Positions 9,558-20,299 of a stretch of 64,000 nt of DNA are shown here, one piece after another. The notes below the pieces were generated by a model. The model had not been told where the DNA came from. It ran no database searches and saw only the letters and a program-made list of their open reading frames with translations. This DNA is from Aptenodytes patagonicus (lineage: Eukaryota; Chordata; Aves; Sphenisciformes; Spheniscidae): contig NC_134953.1 of assembly GCF_965638725.1 (NCBI RefSeq), positions 39,546,854 to 39,610,853 on the forward strand. The letters are read 5' to 3'. Position 1 is the stretch's first letter. Every line of letters begins with the position of its first letter. Made by a program: the position numbers and the translations under genes.

Positions 9558-10211
9558 TCATTTTTCTACTTGTAAAGTTTCGATTAATTTTAAATCTTGC
9601 TTATCATAAATAGGGTTTTTCTGAAGGGAGATTCTCTTCTCTGGCACTATAGCTAGCGCTTTCTCCTCTATGCCTTTTTCTGCAGCCCGCTTTGCAGCTA
9701 AATCAGCCAGCTTATTTCCTTGCTCTTGAGTGGTTCGTCCTGATAGATGAGCTTTACAATGCATAATAGCTACAGCAGCAGGAGCTTTTATACTTTCTAA
9801 TAAACTCAAAATTTCTTCCTTATGTTTCACCTCTGCCCCTTGTGTGGACAATAGCCCCCTTTCTTTCCAGATTGCTCCATGCGCATGCACTATTCCAAAA
9901 GCATATTTCGAATCAGTCCAAATATTTATGCGCTTGTCTTTACTTAACTGCAAAGTCCGAGTGAGGGCAATCAATTCAGCCTTTTGGGCCGATGTTTTAG
10001 TGGGCAATGCTTGTGCCTCTACCACCGTCTCGACAGTGGTAATCGCATATCCTGATAGCTGCTTTCCTTCTTTCATAAAGCTGCTGCTGTCCGTGTATAG
10101 TTCCCAATCTGGATTCTGCAAGGGACTATCTTTCAAGTCGGGCCTGCTTGAATAGACTTCTTCAATGATGTGCAGGCAGTCTTGTTCAGGTTTACCTTCT
10201 TGTCGAGCTCA
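9558..10211 (-). pseudogene. Proviral pol: RNase H domain
   Basis: An open minus-strand frame of about 215 codons between two TGA codons (10211-10209 and 9560-9558). It shows the RNase H1 fold signature in order: YTDSS (first Asp), KAELIALTRTL (Glu), WTDSKYAFG (second Asp) and a C-terminal GNKLADLAAK (last Asp). The basic-loop type resembles gammaretroviral RNase H, which degrades the RNA strand during reverse transcription. It is cut off from RT upstream by a frameshift near 10380 and the TGA at 10211. Confidence 0.88.
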
Positions 10212-11520
10212 GAGGAACATGGCAGGATTAATTACGGCAGTAGTCTTTAAAGTCGCATCATCTGGTTCTATTAGTACTACTTGATATTTTAGCATTCTAC
10301 TAGGAGACAACCAATGTCCACTCTTCTGGTCCAATGCTGTAGTTACCATGTGTGGAACATAAACAGTTATTTTTGTCCCATGGTGAGCTTCCGAGCCTCT
10401 TGTATTAACAGTACTGTTGCAGCCACGGCTCTTAAACATCCGGGCCATCCCTGGCTTACTGGATCCAATTGCTTGGAAAAATATGCTACTGCTCGTCTAC
10501 ATTGTCCCAAGCGCTGGGTTAAAACACCTAAGGCCACTGCTTGTCTTTCATAAGTGAATAGTTCAAAAGGCTTTTCTAAATTAGGCAGCCCTAAAGCTGG
10601 GGCTTTCATCAAGGCCCTTTTAAGTTGAATATATGCATTCTGACTTTCATTTGTTCATTGTAGGGGACCTTTCGATGATTTCAGTAACTCATACAAGGGT
10701 TTTACCGTCAGTCCATAATTAGCAATCCATAAGCGACACCATCCCACTATTCCTAGAGAGGTTCTCAATTCATGAACGTTTCAAGGTTCTGGAAGTTGAT
10801 AAATAGCCTCTTTCCTTTCATTGCTTAACTGTCTCTGTCCCCTCAGAATTTCAGAGCCTAAATATGTTAGAGTTTCTTGTGCAATTTGAGCCTTCCCTTT
10901 TGACACTCTATAACTGCTAAGTCTGAGGAAATTTAATAAACTGATTGTCAGTTCCAAGTATTCTTCCCGGGAGTTCCCAGCTAATAGTATGTCGTCAACA
11001 TACTGCAACATTACTCCATTTTTATTGTCTTGTCTCCATAATTCTAACTCTTTTGCTAGTTGATTTCCAAAAATCGTTGGACTATTTTTAAATCCTTGCG
11101 GTAATACTGTCCAAGTATATTGAGTCTTTCTTCCCATCTCAGGGTTTTCCCACTCAAAGGCGAACAATTCCTGACTTCCAGAGTCAAGTGGGATGCAGAA
11201 AAAGGCATCTTTTAAATCTAAGACTGTAAACCATCCCTGATCCTCAGTGAGAGCAGTTAATGGTGTGTACGGGTTTGCTGCCACTGGGTGTATATCCTGG
11301 ACAATTTGATTCACTGCCCTCAGATCCTGGACTAACCTATAAGATTTCCCGTCAGCTTTCTTAACAGGTAAAATTGGAGTATTATACTGAGATTCACATT
11401 CTCTTAATAACCCATATTCCAAAAACTTCTGTATAATAGGTGCCAACCCAAGTTCAGCTTCTAATTTTAAGGGATACTGTTTCAATCTTACTGGTGCTGA
11501 TCGTGGTATAAGGTCTATCC
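10212..11520 (-). pseudogene. Proviral pol: reverse transcriptase, interrupted
   Basis: The main block (10784 to about 11520) holds fingers and palm with LPQGFKNSPTIF and the catalytic YVDD box at 11002-10991, plus a VLDLKDAFF motif with the first palm Asp. The thumb/connection follows but is broken by TGA at 10783-10781 and 10657-10655 and by a frameshift near 10380, after which the frame reaches TGA at 10211-10209. RT copies the genomic RNA into DNA. The catalytic motifs are intact although the reading frame is not. The TGA at 10657 sits where gammaretroviral RTs have a conserved Trp. Confidence 0.93.
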
Positions 11521-12004
11521 TTACGGGTTCAGCCCTCTTTGATTTTCGGGTATTTCTCCTGCCCAGACAACAGGAATCATTGCATCCTCAACTTCAGCTG
11601 GGATTTTTCTTTCCACCTGCTCAATTTCCTGCAATAATAATATTGAGGCTTGGACAAATTTAGATTCAGGCATTGATACTTCTACTTCTCCATTTTTGAA
11701 CTTTATTTCAGCTTCTAATTTTTCTAATAAATCTTGGCCTATTAAAGGTTTTGGTGCACCTGGTAGATACAAAAACTGATGCGTTACCCATTGTTTTCCA
11801 ATTTTAAATTTTAAGGGTTTAAAGAAGGGTCATGTCTCTGGCTTTCCTGTCGCACCAATTCTCACAGTATCCTAACTCATGTTTCTTTGTGTTCAAAACC
11901 GAATAAGTGGCCCCTGTATCGACTAAACATTCTATTTCAGTTTCATCTTCCCCCAGCTTAATTTTAACCAGAGTCTCTGCTGGGGAAGATTCCTCTGGTC
12001 TTTT
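11521..12004 (-). pseudogene. Proviral protease, frameshifted
   Basis: Directly after the gag stop (TGA at 12007-12005), in the same frame, the sequence runs into LVDTGATYSVL, the aspartic protease active site (DTG codons 11920-11912). Within about 80 bases the frame is lost: homologous-looking sequence continues in another frame, has a TGA at 11832-11830, then stays open to a TAA at 11523-11521. A further frame change near 11535 leads into RT. A retroviral protease matures Gag and Gag-Pol; here it is broken at least twice. Confidence 0.85.
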
Positions 12005-13558
12005 TCAGTCTCTTGCTTCTACAGCTAACACAGGAGTGTCTTGTTCCCCAAATTTCTGCAATAATGGGCAGTCTCGTTTCCAGTGCCCCTTTTTTCTACA
12101 ATAGACACACTGTGTCTCTCCTATCGGGGACCTTGGGAATCCTCTACCACATCCTCTTCCTTGATAACTGCCTCTAAATCCTCCCCTGGGTCCTTCTCAA
12201 GGACCATAAGTTCCTCCTAGTACCGCAATCAGTCTATCATTTCCCTTTTCTTTCTGCTGATCTCTCTTCCTATAAATCACCCAAGCCACATCCAACAATT
12301 TTCCCAGGTCCCTGGCATCTGCTCCTTGTAATTTCTGCAGCTTTCTTCGGATATCATCAGCAGACTGCCTGATAAATAAAGTTGCTAACTGATTCTTCCC
12401 TTCCTCTGATTGAGGATCCAGAGTGGTATGCTTCCGAGTAGCTTCTTTCAGTTTACTTAGGAAATCGGTGGGAGACTCCTTTCTATCCTGCTTAATCTCA
12501 TATAATTTTGACCAATTTATCACTTTTGGTATAACATTTCTTATACCAAACAGAACCCACCTCTGATATTGTGATAATAACAATTTCTGCCCGTTATCAT
12601 TAGGGTCCCAGCCAGGATCCGCTGAGGGAAAATGATGCTCCAACTGTCCCTGTAATGTCCCTGCTGCTATTTGGGCTTCAACCTGAGTCCTTGCCGTCTT
12701 ACGAATCCTCTCCCTCTCTGTACTATCAAACAGTATTTGCATGATAACTTTGATATCTTTCCAATCTGGATCCTGAGTTTTTATCATAATTTCAAAAGCA
12801 TTAGCCACTCGATCGGAATCATCCCTATAACTACCGGCAGCTATTTTCCAATTATTTAAATCTGTAATCGAAAAAGGCACTTTCACTGTAACCGGACCAT
12901 CATTCCCTACTGCTTCTCTCAACGGAGCTTGCAATGCGGTTCCCTGTCGATTACAAGTTCTCCTTGCCACCGGCATGGCCCCTGCAGCGTCTCTGTCGGA
13001 CTCATTGTCCAATCCACCCTCTGCCCCAAAGGGCTCAAGTTCATGATTCTGAGGCCTCTGCCTCAACTGTGGAGCTACTAACATCTCTAAATCCTCTTTC
13101 TGCTCATTCTGGGTCAACTTCAAACATCTCTGTCCAATACTGCATGCTGAACAACACCTCTTTAACCCTTTCCCTTTTTCTCTCTGCTGCTTCTCCTTTT
13201 CCAGTGCCAATACCAGAGGATCAGGTGGGGCCAAATTAATTCCACACTCCTTTTGCCACTCAGGATGCTGCCTTAATGTAAAGAACATATCAGCATACAA
13301 TACCTCATCCCATTTTCCTTCTCTTCTTAGAAACAACATTAGTTGTAACAGAGTATTATAATTCAAAGTACCATTCCTTGGCCACTTTTCTCCATCTTCT
13401 AATTTATATAGTGGCCACCATTGATTACAATACTTAATTAGATCGTCCCTTTTTGCAACCCCACCAGAGGATGCTGCAATTTGTTTCCAATACTTTAAAA
13501 TACAACCCAAAGGTGATTTCTTGAAGGTTCCTCCACCCATGGATGATCCGGCACCCAT
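12005..13558 (-). pseudogene. Proviral gag (MA-CA-NC), one internal stop
   Basis: ATG at 13558 opens a 517-codon frame ending at TGA 12007-12005, with an internal TGA at codon 454 (12199-12197). The N-terminus MGAGSS has Gly2 suited to myristoylation. A Cys-rich patch (KRCCSACSIGQRC) lies in the middle region. The capsid includes a major homology-like segment, QDRKESPTDFLSKLKEATRK, at about residues 357-376. Nucleocapsid has one CCHC knuckle (12109-12068, residues about 484-497), spacing C-x2-C-x4-H-x4-C. A single knuckle and protease in the same frame after a stop are gammaretroviral traits. The internal TGA would remove nucleocapsid, so the copy is defective. No PPPY late motif was noticed. 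Confidence 0.93.
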
Positions 13559-14087
13559 TTTATATACAGGGAATCACATATGCAAACAAGTCTTTCGTAC
13601 AACAACAACAATATAAATAACTACAAAGAAATACAATAGTAGAATCATACACACAGATGAGCCTTTTGTAACAGCAACAATAATACAAATAACTAATTAC
13701 TATATCAGACAAATACTTACAATAATAGACAAGTATTTACAATAATTGTTACTGCGGTTGCTCTTGATGTTTATCTTGAGCGGGGACTCTAACCCCTAGT
13801 GGGGGCTCTAACCCGTTCCAAACGGGGACTCTAACCCCTACCCAGGTCTTAAGTGCAACCCTGCGGAGCTTTCGCTGTGTCTGATGGGCAGGTAGCAGGG
13901 ACTCTAACCCCTAGTGGGGACTCTTAACCCCTTCTAAAATTTCCAAAAGAATGACTTATTACTCACAAAGCAGTGTTATTCGCTCAGGGCCTCTTCGGTC
14001 CGGGGATTGGGAGAAGTCCTCTCCGAGAATCCCTCGGTGCCGGCTGAGGTTCCGCAATCCCAGGATCTGTCGAGGCTCAAAAGCAGC
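13559..14087 (-). promoter_or_regulatory. Proviral leader between PBS and gag
   Basis: Untranslated leader of about 530 bases, where retroviral packaging and dimerisation signals normally lie. It contains five copies of a GGGGTTAGAGTCCCC-like element (13782-13931), described separately. The stretch 13560-13740 is A-rich in plus orientation with ACAATA-like repeats. Confidence 0.7.
13782..13931 (-). repeat. Five short GGGG..CCCC repeats in the leader
   Basis: Units at 13782-13796, 13801-13814, 13824-13838, 13898-13911 and 13916-13931 share GGGGACTCTAACCCC on the plus strand (GGGGTTAGAGTCCCC in proviral sense). Each can form a 3-4 bp G:C stem with a seven-base loop. Confidence 0.85.
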
Positions 14088-14105
14088 GTCCCATCTGGGT
14101 CGCCA
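14088..14105 (-). promoter_or_regulatory. Primer-binding site, complementary to tRNA-Arg 3' end
   Basis: The plus strand reads GTCCCATCTGGGTCGCCA, ending in the CCA added to tRNAs, 4 bases inside the 5' LTR boundary. By memory it equals the 3' end of vertebrate tRNA-Arg(CCG) over 18 bases. This is the minus-strand DNA primer site. By PBS naming this would be an ERV-R type element rather than the tRNA-Pro common in murine gammaretroviruses. Confidence 0.8.
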
Positions 14106-14109
14106 AAAC

Positions 14110-14641
14110 TGTTACCGTAAGTCGGCAAATAAAAACTCTCTAAGACTCAATTTGGCGTTTTAGAAAGCAGGCATTCTTTATTGCGGCACCAGGCGCACAG
14201 GGGATCGCTCCACCTAGTGTGCGTGCTGAATCTCTCAATTACCAGAGTTATGTACAACCAGAATATACATATTCATTGAATTTCATTAGCATATTCATGT
14301 TATTTCCTGAAACTCATTAACATATGTAAGAGTCTTTAACGCATGTGCTCTTATGTTCATTGGTGGTCTCTCAGGGTCCTCTGGTGGTCGTCGATAGTCT
14401 TCCTCACCGTGTCCGCTAATTGAACTCAGTCTTTTTGCCTGCACAGTTTGTCTTTTGGCCCAGCTGCACTAGCTAGCTGATTTCAGCATATCTTCCTTAT
14501 CTATTCCACCCCTGTACACAGAGCTTCAAGGCTTCCTTTTATCTACGGAATGTCCAGTCTATCTATCCACAGAACGTTTAGCTACTTTGTTTCGACAAAG
14601 AGAACCGTATGTCTCCTTAGTATTTCTTTTATTTGGTATCA
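14110..14641 (-). repeat. 5' LTR of the provirus (532 bp)
   Basis: Plus-strand bounds are TGTTACCG and GGTATCA. Proviral-sense AATAAA lies at 14182-14177; a TATATTCTGG sequence upstream is a weak TATA candidate. It carries one copy of the 18-bp unit doubled in the other LTR. Confidence 0.95.
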
Positions 14642-17600
14642 GAACGAACTTCTTTTCACCTAAGCTATTCTGCAGTGAGATATAGCAGTATTTTAATCCA
14701 TAAAACTATGAAGATTTATGCTGTCATTCAGAGTAAAGCCTGCAGATCAGTGCTAATAGCAAACAAAATGTTTCTGTAGCTCTGAAGAAGCAGATCCCCT
14801 GAAAGGCGAGCCGCTGTATGGAGCAATCAGTCATGAATGACAGATACCATTTTGTGTGCTGCCTTTGCTAATACTGAGGGTTCTACAAAACTACTGGCCT
14901 GTAGGCAGTAGGAGCTCAGGAAGCACAGTCTGAGAGGAGCTTAAACACCTTTTATTGAAGGAAGTTGGAAGCTTACTTTGTCAGTCAGAAAGTACCTTGC
15001 TACTAGTTCATGGTGGTAATAACACAAATCCATTAAGAAGTCTCTTGGTATACCAGAGCTGGTGTCAAAATGTCACTTGTCTGTGACGTGAGTTACGGTG
15101 GTACTGCTGTTCTGTCCTGAATATATTATTGTAGTACTGCAGTGTACTGTAGATAGCTACCTTTTGCCATGTGAATGAGTACAGTGGTGAATTGTTTCCA
15201 GTGGTGATGAAGGTAATCTGAAAAGAAGTCATTGTGGTTAAAAGCTTTTGAAGAATCTAGACAGATGGACTTCATGCATTTGTGCCATAGCAACTCAAAA
15301 TAGTTATATGGGTAATCCTACAGTAAAGCCAGTGAAGTCATGATGGCATACTTTAAGCCTCTGGTTTTGAGCAATTAAGAGTCTGACCTAGACACTGGTC
15401 CAACTTACTTATGTATGAAGTTGGGTTGCCTCAATTGCCTAAAATTAGTGGTAAGCATGATACCTAGCCTTTCAATAACACTAAGATCAGATTTAAATCT
15501 GACGTAGAGATGCGTGACATTTGATGTAGCTGAGATCTCTCTAGTTTATCTGTAGTGTAGTTCTGGGATCTGTAATGAGAGAAAGCAGATTGCATGAGTA
15601 GTCCTTTCCATTTACCACTGGCACACATTTAAAAGCTTTTTTAGAAGTCAGGGTGCTAATGTGTGGACACTGAAATAATACAAACCTTCAAAGCCAGATA
15701 ACTGAGGCCAACAGCCTTGAAATCTAGCGCTCTCTCCATCAGTGAACTGAATACTAGACTTCTCAAGCCTTAGACACAACTCTAATTGGGCCACACTGCC
15801 ATTTTCCAGGTACTGTAACTTTTGGTTCTTGCTGTTGTCAGATCTGACTTCATTACCTTGCGGGTGAAAATAACTCAGCAAGTTACACATTTGTAGCTGT
15901 ATTTGGTTTAACACTAAAACACTACTGAGGATTAGACAGCATCGTGACTTGATTCTGAAATGGTCCTGTGGAGATGGGCTTGTCTTCTTTGCTCTGTCTG
16001 GAGTCTGAACTGAAAAACAAAATTCCTTGCTGTCCCTGCCCTGCCATTGCCACAGTGTGCTCCGTGGACTAAGTTATGTATCATATGATTATACAACAGG
16101 GAAGTGTGTACAGTGCTGATGGCTGTACAACATGCAGGTATCATGCAGGTGTATAGCAGTGTTGCAGCTAAATCTTTGTGGTAAGTCTCAACTGACAGCC
16201 AGAATCAAGTGTTGGAAGCTGCCACAAGGGCTACAGCTTCAGAAAAGAAAAAAGGGGAAGAGAAAGGCTGCTCTAAATATCTGCACTTTGTTTTAATATT
16301 TGAATTTGGATTTACCTCGGGTTTCAATAGCGTAGGCACCTTCTTCAGTGCTTCTGGGGGGGGAAAAAAAAAAATCCTAATTTGAACCTTGGTGTTTGTA
16401 TTTTCTGCTTCCTACTCTGTTTTCTGAACAGAAATGGAAGATAATGTCTAGTTTTAGTGGTTGCATTGGAGCTCCTGCCAATATTCTAGCTATTGTTTGA
16501 TACTATCTTTTTTGTGTGAAATAAAAATCTTAAGAAGTACGTTTTGGCATATATTGAAGGGGTGTTGTCAGTTTAGGAACGTACTGTCCTACTGAGTTAG
16601 GGCTCTGTAATCACACACTAGAAGGAAGTAGATGGGGCTACTTCATAATGAGTCTGTTATTAGAACTCTGATCTGAAAGGTCTTGTAAAGGCATTAAGGA
16701 GGTCACTGGAAAATTTTGAAGGCATTTGTTTTCTTTTACTGATGCTTAATAATGAGTATTTTAATCAGCATGTTGTGCTTCAAAGACTGCAGTTTGCAGT
16801 TTTGCTGCCTTCCTCTTGCCCTAATTGGTTGACCTTGTATGGTGGGTACCATGATCTTTAAGATGGTGTGCGTGCTTCTTCTCATGTTCAGTTATTGCTT
16901 GTCATCTTTGGAAGTACTTAGCTAGCATTATCTGTTTCTTACAGTTCTCAAACTAAGATCCTGTTAAAATTTGTAAGATAATGTTTATATGATGGTAAAA
17001 TGGTAGAATGTGTGTGCTTCCAATGCAGGGAATTACAATTAATTCAAAAGCAATAAGTACCCACTGTGTTTTTGTTAAATAAGTGGTGTACGGGGATCTC
17101 TATTCCATATACAGGTTAGAAGAAATGTCCTCTTGTGTGATTGTGTGGGCATTTCTCATCAGATTTAGCCTCATCTGAGGCATGAGGCTGTTAATAAGAA
17201 CCAGTAGCGTTATGAACCATAGGGTATTTCTGTGTGTACTGACGGTGTGCATGCACTACAGTTGGCTTCGCATGGTGTTCCTCCTGTACAGGGAATAACA
17301 AAACAGACTATACCAGGGTGTTTTGGAGTAACTCTTAAAAAAGGAGCAGGATTATTTTCAGGTTGGGTTTTTTTTTGTGAAATAGTATACTTCAAAGGCT
17401 TTTTTTTGTTTGTTTGTGCAGCCCAAAGTCTTTGCGGAGTGCATGTGTTTAAAAAAAACCACAGGTGGTATCTTCAAATAAGTCTGTCTTGGGATGTAAT
17501 TTTCTGTTAAAGTAGGTGGTAGGTAGTTCTTTAAATGGCCCTTTCCTGTTCAGTGTTGTGCTCTGCAGGCAATTCATAGCACTGCTTGTCAAGTTTTGTG

Positions 17601-19914
17601 GAAAAACACAGTGTTCAAATTTACCAGTGTAGAGGCAGAGTTTTGTCTTAAAACCAAACTCTAATTAGTCTAAAGTTAGAACATTTGTTTCCTTAGCCTT
17701 CTGCATTTTTAAGTGTGTGAGCTGGGGGATGGGGGGGGGGGAATGAATTTGCTTTCTTTTGCAATCACCTGCAACCTCTGTATATTCCAGAGAAGTATTA
17801 GTCCCCAGGCTGCAGGTCAAGGAATACTGCTGCAGAACATCAGAAGAAATAGTGGTAGAGAATCTAAACCTGTTCATTGTCAAGGGAAATAAGCTGAGCT
17901 GTTCAGATCACTGCACAATTCCCTCAGGGTGTGAGCTTTGGCTGCTCTTGCTAGCCTGCTTTATCTTAATCAAGGATGAACATGTGTCAGGCCCAGGATC
18001 CATCTGTTCAGTATCTGGTCTTCAAGGTGACCAAGTGGGTGCGCTGGAAAAGTGGTGGTGTTTTTTTTTTTTTTCCTGAGAGGCTCAAGTCTAGTATCCC
18101 AGCCTCTGGGAGCCAGTGATTTCGAGACCAGCTGACCCAGAGGATGAATTCAGAGCAGTCAGAGTTGGCAGCTGTTAAAGATGTCTTGATGCTGTGTGAA
18201 GCCTATGAATCCCACCATTTTTGTCACTTGCAAACTTGAAGTGATGATGTTGCTGTAGCTGGACCTTGGGCTTGCCTCCTTGGGACACGTGAGATGTTAA
18301 TGTCTGATGGAAGCTGGGTCAATGCTTCTGTGAAGACCACTGGACTGTGGTGTTGCCTGGAAAAACAACTGTCCCAGGAACATCTGGGTTGGAAGCTGGT
18401 CAGTGTCCTGTGAACATATGTTCTTGTTTGCTCAGATTTTTCCCAGGTATCTGTCAGTACCTACTCATTGAGTCACAAGTGACTGATGTGATGATAAAGT
18501 TCCTGCATGAATCAGCTTACATGAGTATTCTCTGAATTCAGGGTTTCTTTATTTGGAAACATCACCTGTCATTTATAGCGTGGGTTTTGACATTTTGTAA
18601 CTCTGAAAAACAAAAAATCCCCATCTCTCCTCTCCCCCTCCCCCCCAACACTACCCTACAGGGCACGTGGCTTTATTTTTAGGGCTCTGGGAATTTTTTT
18701 TGCAAGTATATTGACTTCATTATATTGTTTTTGTGCAGTACTTCGAAATCTTTTATTCTAACTAAGCGTGGGTGATAGGGTGTTAATTTTTTTCGAGGGC
18801 TATGACTGAGGCATGAACATTGGGATCAGTGGAGTGTTGAAGACTCTTTGACTGTGACTGTACTGTGAGGGAATATTGCTGTTGCAAAGGCAACAGCTAA
18901 GTAATGCCCAACTGTGATTCCCATTACTTCTAAGCAAACAAAATAGTAACTGAATGCAAAATACTGGTGTGTGATTTCTGTGATCGTTTCCAGAGTTTCC
19001 TCTGCAGAGGAGGCATAGCCCTGAAAATGCATCCTTGAGAAGTGATGGGATCTAACCCCACTCTTGTTGCTTCATGGAATGTCCTTTGGCTCTTGCACGT
19101 GAAAAGAGCTGCCCAGGAGCAGAATGGTTGTGACTGGTCTGGGACCTGGGCAGTTACAGCTGGCTAAAGGAGTCCCCGCGGGTCTTGCTCTGACCAGGCT
19201 AGGGGGTGTTTTTTTATGCAGCAAACATTTCTTCAAATTACTTCCTCAGTGCTACCCTTAAAACCTCCTGATAAATAGCCATGTCAGTTGGAAGTACAGT
19301 TTATTTCCATTAGCAGGTCAAAATCCTAATGTTGAAGCCAGCTTGCGCAAAGGGACCTTTGTTGATGAGATAAGCTAGCTGTGTCAGGATGAAGCAAAGG
19401 CAGCTTGCCACTCTAGCTGTCTGGAGGCAGGACTAACATCTCTTAAATAAGAGATGAGCTAGGGAAACTGTCTTTTTTTCTCATCACGTGCTACAGAAAA
19501 CCAGGAAAAAAATTCAGCGAAGTATCTCCTCCTTCCTCACCCCACTTGTCTTCTGTAACTGTGCTCAACTCTGGCTGTTGCCCGGGAAAATGGACCGTGG
19601 GGCAAAGTTGAGAGCAAGATACTCCAGGTAGGTTACGGCTGAAGGTCAGCATGGGCTGCATTTTCCTCATGCTGGCCCAAATAGAGTGGAGCCGAGTTGC
19701 TGCTTTTTCTTAACAAGCCTCTCGTCCACTCTGCGCTCACATGGACAAAACTAGTGTTCAGCCAAAATGCAGGGAGACCTGAGGCGCCAGCACAAAAGTT
19801 ATGGTCTGCAGTCACAGTGGATTTAATGAGAAGACGTTCTAATGAACTTTCAACCTAGGTTCTTAATTCTGACTCTGGATGCACTTCAGATGTGTTTATT
19901 CTTTCTCTTTTCAG

Positions 19915-20004
19915 TTCCCGCTGTGTGATGGCTCTCACACAAAGCACAACGAGGAAACTGGTGACAACGTTGGGCCTCTGATCATCAAGAGGAAGGAGGC
20001 ATAG
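19915..20004 (+). CDS. CISD1: CISD1 coding exon 3: end of CDGSH domain and stop
   Basis: Preceded by CTTTTCAG. Encodes [20 protein letters not shown] and a C-terminal PLIIKRKEA, then TAG at 20002-20004. Cys83 and His87, the remaining 2Fe-2S ligands in the CDGSH signature C-D-G-S-H, are both present. With exons 1 and 2 this completes a 108-residue protein. Confidence 0.96.
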   Translation, partial: FPLCDGSHTKHNEETGDNVGPLIIKRKEA

Positions 20005-20293
20005 AGTGGACAGTAGAAGCTACAAAATGAATGTCTGACAAATCCTCTGCTCACTTGTAATTGGGGGAAAAACCACAAATTCTTTGTCGCATCACTGAAG
20101 ACTTTCCAATGTAGTATATACATCAGGCTTCAGCAGGTGTATTTTCTCTGGTGCTTGTCTTGTTTTAATCACTACAACGCATAATTTACTAAATAGTCGT
20201 GGTTTAAATTTATTGTCCTGTAAAGTGTGTGTACCCTCTCACTGAGTATGAAACTAAAATGACGCACAGAATGTACTTCATCAGAAAATAGGT

Positions 20294-20299
20294 ATTAAA
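20294..20299 (+). terminator. CISD1: Candidate poly(A) signal ATTAAA, CISD1
   Basis: ATTAAA about 290 bases after the stop codon, followed within 30 bases by a TGTGTAC-type GU-rich stretch. It would give a short 3' UTR. Confidence 0.35.

Larger units (their letters stand above)
8470..14641 (-). mobile_element. Gammaretrovirus-like endogenous provirus, defective, antisense in CISD1 intron 2
   Basis: A 6172-bp provirus read on the minus strand: 5' LTR (14641-14110), primer-binding site, leader, gag, protease, reverse transcriptase, RNase H, a stub of integrase, the tail of envelope TM, polypurine tract and 3' LTR (9020-8470). It is flanked by the 4-bp duplication GAAC (8466-8469 and 14642-14645), as is usual for gammaretroviruses. 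The LTRs differ by 5 substitutions, a 1-base indel and an 18-bp duplication, so the insertion is fairly young. Coding regions carry at least six internal TGA codons, at least three frameshifts and a large deletion, so it cannot make functional products by itself. Antisense placement in the host intron is the usual surviving orientation. Confidence 0.93.
8383..19914 (+). other. CISD1: CISD1 intron 2
   Basis: GTAAGA to TTTTCAG, phase 0, 11.5 kb, more than half of it made by a 6.2 kb antisense provirus at 8470-14641. The remainder (14646-19914) is AT-leaning unique sequence with G-rich runs near 16359 and 17731 and a T-run near 18060. I see no further exon there; the ORFs at 15648-15914, 17232-17510 and 17759-18079 look like chance. 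Confidence 0.85.
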
